DNA of 5,652 bases, taken from assembly GCA_021848765.1 (NCBI GenBank), contig JAJZTU010000224.1, positions 1-5,652 of the forward strand. The letters are read 5' to 3'. Within the stretch, counting starts at the first letter, position 1, and the number at the start of each line of letters is the position of its first letter. The translations under genes and the position numbers were made by a program. Below the pieces are notes generated by a model. That model saw nothing but the letters and a program-made list of their open reading frames with translations. It was not told the origin of the DNA and searched no databases. Positions 5,641-5,652 of the stretch are shown piece by piece. The DNA comes from Bacillota bacterium (GTDB taxonomy: Bacteria; Bacillota; GCA-003054495; Carboxydocellales; JAJZTU01).

Positions 5641-5652
5641 AGGCTTGCCAGA

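Overview
The window reads as chromosomal DNA of a Gram-positive, spore-former-type anaerobe, probably a Clostridia/Peptococcaceae-like Firmicute. The clues are strong GGAGG-type ribosome binding sites, a textbook sigma-A promoter, moderate GC content by eye, an OmpR-type two-component pair and an AcoR-like sigma-54 activator. This assignment is inference; no rRNA or other marker gene is present. All genes lie on the + strand.

Layout. Bases 1-172 are the 3' end of an unidentified gene with a hydrophobic stretch and a polar tail. Bases 173-481 are a non-coding stretch rich in repeats: a 20-23 bp tandem repeat starting at the stop codon, a probable terminator hairpin (291-319), and a second repeat cluster (about 330-443) leading into the next gene. 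Bases 482-2633 encode a response regulator and its membrane sensor kinase, overlapping by 8 nt. Bases 2727-3566 form a self-contained HEPN/MNT (HepT-MntA type) toxin-antitoxin cassette with its own sigma-A promoter and a strong intrinsic terminator. Directly after this terminator, a promoter with a perfect 13-bp palindrome in its spacer (3570-3598) leads into a 653-residue sigma-54-dependent activator with GAF, PAS, AAA+ and Fis-type HTH domains (3636-5597). The last 55 bases hold phased TGTAAAA repeats and inverted repeats that look like a regulatory region for a gene beyond the edge.

The window therefore holds three independent regulatory units: an envelope-sensing two-component system that probably controls its own promoter, a toxin-antitoxin cassette, and a ligand-sensing sigma-54 activator that probably drives the operon to the right. 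No CRISPR array, insertion sequence, tRNA or rRNA was seen. The protein families are known. The least explained material is in the intergenic DNA: shared ACAAC/GTTGT half-sites at both ends of the 173-481 spacer, and the operator-like elements around the sigma-54 activator gene.
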